Origin: an uncultured Lachnospiraceae bacterium | GTDB taxonomy: Bacteria > Bacillota > Clostridia > Lachnospirales > Lachnospiraceae | Assembly: GCA_910585295.1 (NCBI GenBank) | Contig: CAJUDE010000029.1 | Span: 1 to 43,894, forward strand | Direction of reading: 5' to 3' | Length of the DNA stretch: 43,894 bases | Shown: in pieces, positions 40,216 through 43,894 of the stretch | How the letters are laid out: each line of letters opens with the position of its first letter | Numbering within the stretch: position 1 is the first letter of the stretch | The notes under the pieces: generated by a model | Seen by the model: only the letters and a program-made list of their open reading frames with translations | Told to the model about the DNA's origin: nothing | The model's database searches: none | Position numbers and translations under genes: made by a program

Positions 40216-40649
40216 ATGTAGGGGCAATCACAGAAGGCTTTGTGTTAGACCATATCCAGGCAGGCACAAGCCTTTCTATCTACCACTATTTGAAACTAGA
40301 CCAACTGGACTGCTGCGTTGCCATTATCAAAAATGCCCGCAGCAATAAAATGGGCAAAAAAGATATCCTGAAAGTAGAGTGCGATATTGACAACCTGAAC
40401 TTAGATGTCCTTGGTTTTATTGACCACAATATCACCGTCAATATTATCAAAGGTGAAAAAATTGTAGAAAAACGGGAACTCCACCTGCCCAAAGAGGTTA
40501 AGAACATTGTCCAGTGCAAGAACCCCAGGTGCATCACTTCCACGGAACAGGGATTAGACCAGATTTTCCTCCTGACCGACGCAAAGACTGCAACCTACCG
40601 CTGCAAATATTGCGAAGAAAAATTCAAAGGCCATAAAAAAATACAATAG
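40209..40649 (+). CDS. pyrI: Aspartate carbamoyltransferase, regulatory chain
   Basis: A 146-residue regulatory chain. The N-terminal allosteric domain has GFVLDHIQAGTSLSIYHYL, and the C-terminal zinc domain has a CKNPRC...CKYC four-Cys cluster that contacts PyrB. GGAGGTGGAAGT precedes the ATG inside pyrB, so the two are translationally coupled. By analogy CTP and ATP bind here. A large repeat element follows. Confidence 0.96.
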   Translation: MLNVGAITEGFVLDHIQAGTSLSIYHYLKLDQLDCCVAIIKNARSNKMGKKDILKVECDIDNLNLDVLGFIDHNITVNIIKGEKIVEKRELHLPKEVKNIVQCKNPRCITSTEQGLDQIFLLTDAKTATYRCKYCEEKFKGHKKIQ

Positions 40650-40660
40650 CCTAGAACAAA

Positions 40661-40889
40661 GAATCCTGCTCTGCAGGATTCTCCGCCTGCGGCGGGTCGC
40701 TTTAACGGCATATTTCTTTTCCGCCACAGTACCCTCGCTTCGCTGGGGCAGACCCTGCGATAATTGCTTTGCTGCGCCGAGCACAGTCGCTTTAGCGACA
40801 TATTTCCTTTTGTGCGAGTGTGCATAATTGTTTTTATCTTATAGGAAAGGCACTTTCACGCTTTAGCGTGACAAGGTCTTTCCTATAAG
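40661..40889. repeat. Modular hairpin repeat element (expanded copy)
   Basis: It begins with a perfect 9-bp hairpin GAATCCTGC/GCAGGATTC (40661-40681), then CCGCCTGCGGCGGG and a longer, diverged middle with CGCTTTAGCGACATATTT modules. It ends with the stem CTTATAGGAAAG (40838-40849)/CTTTCCTATAAG (40878-40889), inside which is CACGCTTTAGCGTG. It is the same family as at 37566 and 43713 but about 230 bases long. It fills the gap between pyrI and the next minus-strand gene. Confidence 0.8.
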
Positions 40890-40898
40890 AGAACAAAG

Positions 40899-40937
40899 CG
40901 TCCAGCCTCCTAGTTATGAGGGGCTGGACGTCCTTTT
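40899..40937 (+). terminator. Terminator between pyrI and the zinc-ribbon gene
   Basis: CGTCCAGCC (40899-40907) pairs with GGCTGGACG (40922-40930), then TCCTTTT. It directly follows the repeat element. Confidence 0.7.
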
Positions 40938-40992
40938 ATGCAATTGACTGCTTTAAGAAGGGAAATCCCCCGCTGCAGCCTATGGTAACCTA

Positions 40993-41388
40993 TTAACTTT
41001 TCTTAATAAACTCTGCCTTGCACTTCGGGCAGGTAATGCATATTTTCCCTTTGCCTTTCGGTACCCTGACCTTCTGTTTGCAAGCAGGGCATTTATAAAA
41101 ATGGTATATTTTCCTCTGTTGCAGATGTTCTTTCCTGCGGTTTTTCTTTACTGCCAATTGATACCGCCAATTCAGAAATTTTTGGTTCTCCTGATACCGC
41201 TTCTCCACCTGCCTGGACAGCATACGGTAATACTCATAACCCATCATCCCCAATGCCAACACATAAAAAATATCCCAACGTGAAAAAACTGAAATCACCA
41301 ACAACGCCATGGAAATCCCTAAATATACCTGCCCCAATTGGTCTGCGCCGTACCTTCCTGCCATAAACCGCTGCATCTTCTGTTTCAT
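40993..41388 (-). CDS. Membrane protein with C-terminal zinc ribbon
   Basis: A 131-residue protein. Two hydrophobic segments (LGQVYLGISMALLVISVF and IFYVLALGMMGYEYY) are followed by a basic coiled segment and a zinc ribbon with CPACKQKVRVPKGKGK, then CPKC, giving two Cys pairs. AAGGAGT sets the ATG at 41388. It is a conserved-looking small membrane protein of unknown role; the zinc ribbon should face the cytoplasm. Confidence 0.78.
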   Translation of the reverse strand: MKQKMQRFMAGRYGADQLGQVYLGISMALLVISVFSRWDIFYVLALGMMGYEYYRMLSRQVEKRYQENQKFLNWRYQLAVKKNRRKEHLQQRKIYHFYKCPACKQKVRVPKGKGKICITCPKCKAEFIKKS

Positions 41389-41485
41389 TTTACCAACTCC
41401 TTATTTACTGGCCACGCCTGTTGGAGTTAATGGTAGCGCAGAACGGAATGGAAGTCAATGGAGTTATTTTCTTTTAAGAAATATT

Positions 41486-43684
41486 TTATTCTTTGTTTAT
41501 CCCCATTTCATTTACTTCCGAATCATCGCTAGACGGCGTCTCCTCTTGCTTTAACTGGAACTGGTTTACCAGCTCATACAAGCGCTTAGACTGGCTGGAC
41601 AATTCTGAACTTGTGGTAACGCTGTTTTGGGCGAACGATGAATTGGATTGAACCACATTGCTGATTAAATCCACATTTTCTGTAAGCTGTTCTAACACCA
41701 ACCTCTGGTTTTGGGAGGCATTGTTAATTTTATCCATAGAAGTTAAAATTTCCTCGGACCCTTCCACCACTGCCACAAGTGATTTTGCCGTATTGTCCAC
41801 AGTACCCATACCTTTTTCCACCGCATTCTGGGACCTCTGTATCAAAGCCGCCGTCTGATCAACCGCTTCCGCGCTCCGCTCGGCAAGCTCACGGATCTCA
41901 TTTGCCACAACGGCGAACCCTTTGCCGGCTTCTCCTGCCTTTGCCGCCTCTATGGAAGCATTTAAGGAAAGGAGGTCTGTCTGGTTTGCAATGTCCTGGA
42001 TTGTTTTCACAATTTTCTCAATCTCGCTGGAAGAATTCTTAATGTCCTACATGGCGCCAACCAAATGCGCCATCTCCTGGTTGCTCTCCCTAATGCACCT
42101 GCCCACCTCAGAAACAATGGCATTAGCATTCTTCGCATCTGCCGCATTTGCCGCCACATCCTCTGATAAGCTTTCTATGGACGCCGCAAGTTGGTCAATC
42201 GCCGCTGCCTGCTCGGAAGCGCCGTCAGACAAGACCTGCGCGCCAGAAGAAACGTTCTCTGAGCTGGCGGAAACTTCGTCTGCAGACAGCACAATCTGAT
42301 GAAGCGCATCGTTTAAAGACTGGGCAATCTTTTCTATGGATGCCTGGATAGGGATAAAATCGCCTATGTAGTCTTGGGTAATGGCAATATCCATATTATT
42401 ATCCGCCATTTGGGAAAGCTGGCTGGAAATATCCTCTACATAATTCCCCATCGTGGCGCTGATATGGTTAAATGCCTGGGAAAGCTGACCCAGCTCGTCG
42501 TCCGACTGGAAATCAATATGGATATTCAAATCCCCTGCCTCCAGCTTCGCCGCCCCATCTGCAATCAATTGGATAGGGTTCAAATATTTCTTGATCATAC
42601 GGTTCACTACCATCAACAGCGCTACCCCAAGCAAAACCACAATAAAGGTCAGCTTTCCTGCGCTTTCAATAATCGACCAATAAAATTCACTTCTGTCAAC
42701 CGCCAAATGCAAGGTCCATTGGGTCTTTCCACTTACAGTAAGCGGGATTGACACAGAAATCCCATTCTTCCCTGTGGAGTAATTTTTGCCTTTCCGAATT
42801 ACAGTACGGCTATTTTCCTGTTTCCCCTCGGCCATGGAATTGATTTTCTTTGCATCTTCTTCTAACGCCCCATACCCCACATCGGAAGCGGCCTGCCCTA
42901 CTTTGGCGCTGTCTGCAGAATCTACCAGAACCGTCCCATCCTGTGCAAGCGCCACCAAATGGGCAGACTTATAATCTGTGCTGACCAATAGCTGCTCCTG
43001 CATATTGTCAAGCCCCACGTCAACGCCAGACACTCCGAGGAATTCCCCTTGTGCATCCCAAACAGGCGCAATTATGCTAATCATCATAATATTTTTCCCC
43101 ATTAACTCATATATATAGGGATCCATCACATATGGCTCGCCCGTTTCCTTAATTTGCATATAGTATTCTTTTTCATAATTGTCAAAAGCATCTTCATGTT
43201 TTTCAAACACATACTCTGTATGCCCTTCATTGGGGTACACTACAGATTCATAAGCAATATCTCTTTTATGTACGCTGTAAGGCTCCCCATTTGCATCTGC
43301 AATCGCATTCTGCTCAAAATAGGCAAAAGCCGTGGGGAACCCGTCTCCCCCTTCTAAAAGCCCTACCAATGCCGTGTCAATCGCGTCCCTTTGCTCCGTT
43401 GGGTCCAATGCTGAAATATTCCGAAGGGAACCTGCAAAGCCCACCACCTTTCCATAGGCAGTTTCAATATCGCTCGCCATTAAAAATGCATTTTCATAAG
43501 CGACTGCCGCAAGCTTTTCCTTGTTTACCTTGATTAATGGCCTTGCAGAAAGAAAAGCAGCCATCAAAACGGTCAGTAGAAAAATGGCTGCAACCAGCAA
43601 AGCCATATTTGAAATAATCTTTTTGCTAAGGCTGCCGCTTGCCCCAAAATGCAGCCCTTTTGCATCCTTTTCTTTGCGTATCAT
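41486..43684 (-). pseudogene. Methyl-accepting chemotaxis protein split by in-frame TAG
   Basis: The frame from 43684 to 41486 would encode a 732-residue chemoreceptor: a membrane helix near residues 20-45, a double-Cache sensing domain (to about 355; MMISIIAPVWDAQGEFLGVS), a second helix, HAMP (DGAAKLEAGDLNIHIDFQSD), and a signalling domain. Codon 546 (42049-42047) is TAG. The reading frame continues without shift after it (DIKNSSSEIEKIVKTIQDIA, then the conserved tip LSLNASIEAAKAGEAGKGF). A Gln codon CAG to TAG is the simplest change. The truncated product lacks the CheA-contact tip, so it should not signal. Start set at 43684 with GGAGG upstream; an upstream extension enters repeat sequence. 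Confidence 0.88.
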
Positions 43685-43712
43685 AACATATCCTCCATGA
43701 ATTTTAAAAATA

Positions 43713-43894
43713 AAGAATCCTGCTTGGCTGGATTCTTCGCCTGCGGCATGCCCCTTTTGCGGCTGATTCCTTTTTTGCCGCAGTGCGGCCATTGTCTTTT
43801 CTCTTATCGGAAATCCGGAGGCATTTCTGATAAAATTAAGAATCCTGCTTGGCTGGATTCTTCGCCTGCGGCATGCCCCTTTTGTGGCTGATTC
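43713..43894. repeat. Tandem modular hairpin repeat, 125-bp period, runs off the window
   Basis: Units start at 43713 and 43838 and are almost identical; the second is cut by the window end. Each starts with the hairpin AAGAATCC/GGATTCTT (43713-43720 with 43730-43737), then CGCCTGCGGCATGCC, and the first goes on to CCGCAGTGCGGCC and a CTTATCGGAAAT...ATTTCTGATAA hairpin. On the minus strand the first hairpin is followed by TTATTTTT, so it looks like a terminator directly upstream of the chemoreceptor leader. Confidence 0.8.

Noticed and set aside
42047..42049. TAG read as pyrrolysine or programmed read-through
   Set aside because: No pyl genes or stop-context element is visible, and the receptor family has ordinary Gln or other residues here.

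Overview
The window looks like chromosome from a Gram-positive Clostridia bacterium, most likely Lachnospiraceae. The evidence is a sporulation sigma factor (sigH) at the end of an ispF/cysE/cysS/mrnC/rlmB run, a single-chain clostridial-type PurL, a pyrB-pyrI pair, larB-larC, strong AGGAGG ribosome binding sites and consensus sigma-A promoters. G+C is moderate, with several AT-richer accessory patches. The species cannot be fixed from the sequence.

Layout. 1-3.2 kb: a tandem intergenic repeat, then a GT2 glycosyltransferase and a large DUF2298 (YYY-motif) membrane protein. 3.3-5.4 kb: a long palindrome and a chemoreceptor on the minus strand. 5.5-6.3 kb: a decayed YhcG/DUF1016 nuclease gene and a small DUF6881-like gene. 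6.4-13.8 kb: tRNA-Thr and a long minus-strand housekeeping run read glf, apt, ispF, GNAT, cysE, cysS, mrnC, rlmB, sigH. The YacP gene that usually sits between rlmB and sigH is missing; a 61-bp inverted-repeat element lies there. 13.9-16.6 kb: short unknown proteins, a NYN/LOTUS protein, a small Cro/CI-type regulator, tRNA-Met and tRNA-Val. 16.7-22.5 kb: an orphan Agr-like kinase/LytTR regulator pair, a Cof-type HAD phosphatase, and two tandem paralogous secreted proteins. Each secreted gene has three TCACA boxes about 21 bp apart just upstream of a sigma-A promoter. 22.6-28.2 kb: purL, three copies of a 74-bp repeat, a LysR regulator and a VOC protein. 28.3-34.3 kb: a restriction-modification island (one nuclease, two paralogous C5-cytosine methyltransferases, own promoter) next to a nuclease-helicase of the XPD/DinG type. 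34.4-43.9 kb: an HPr-like protein lacking the active histidine, larB-larC behind a repeat-bearing leader, a lipoprotein, a CmpB-like membrane protein, pyrBI, a zinc-ribbon membrane protein, and a second chemoreceptor split by an in-frame TAG.

Two things stand out beyond gene calls. First, intergenic space carries families of structured repeats: a 73-74 bp family at 1 and 26.6 kb in opposite orientation, and a roughly 125-bp modular hairpin family at 37.6, 40.7 and 43.7 kb. Second, the orphan LytTR two-component pair lies beside two duplicated secreted-protein genes whose promoters carry direct repeats with LytTR-like spacing, which suggests a local signalling regulon. No CRISPR array, rRNA, intact transposase or prophage was seen.
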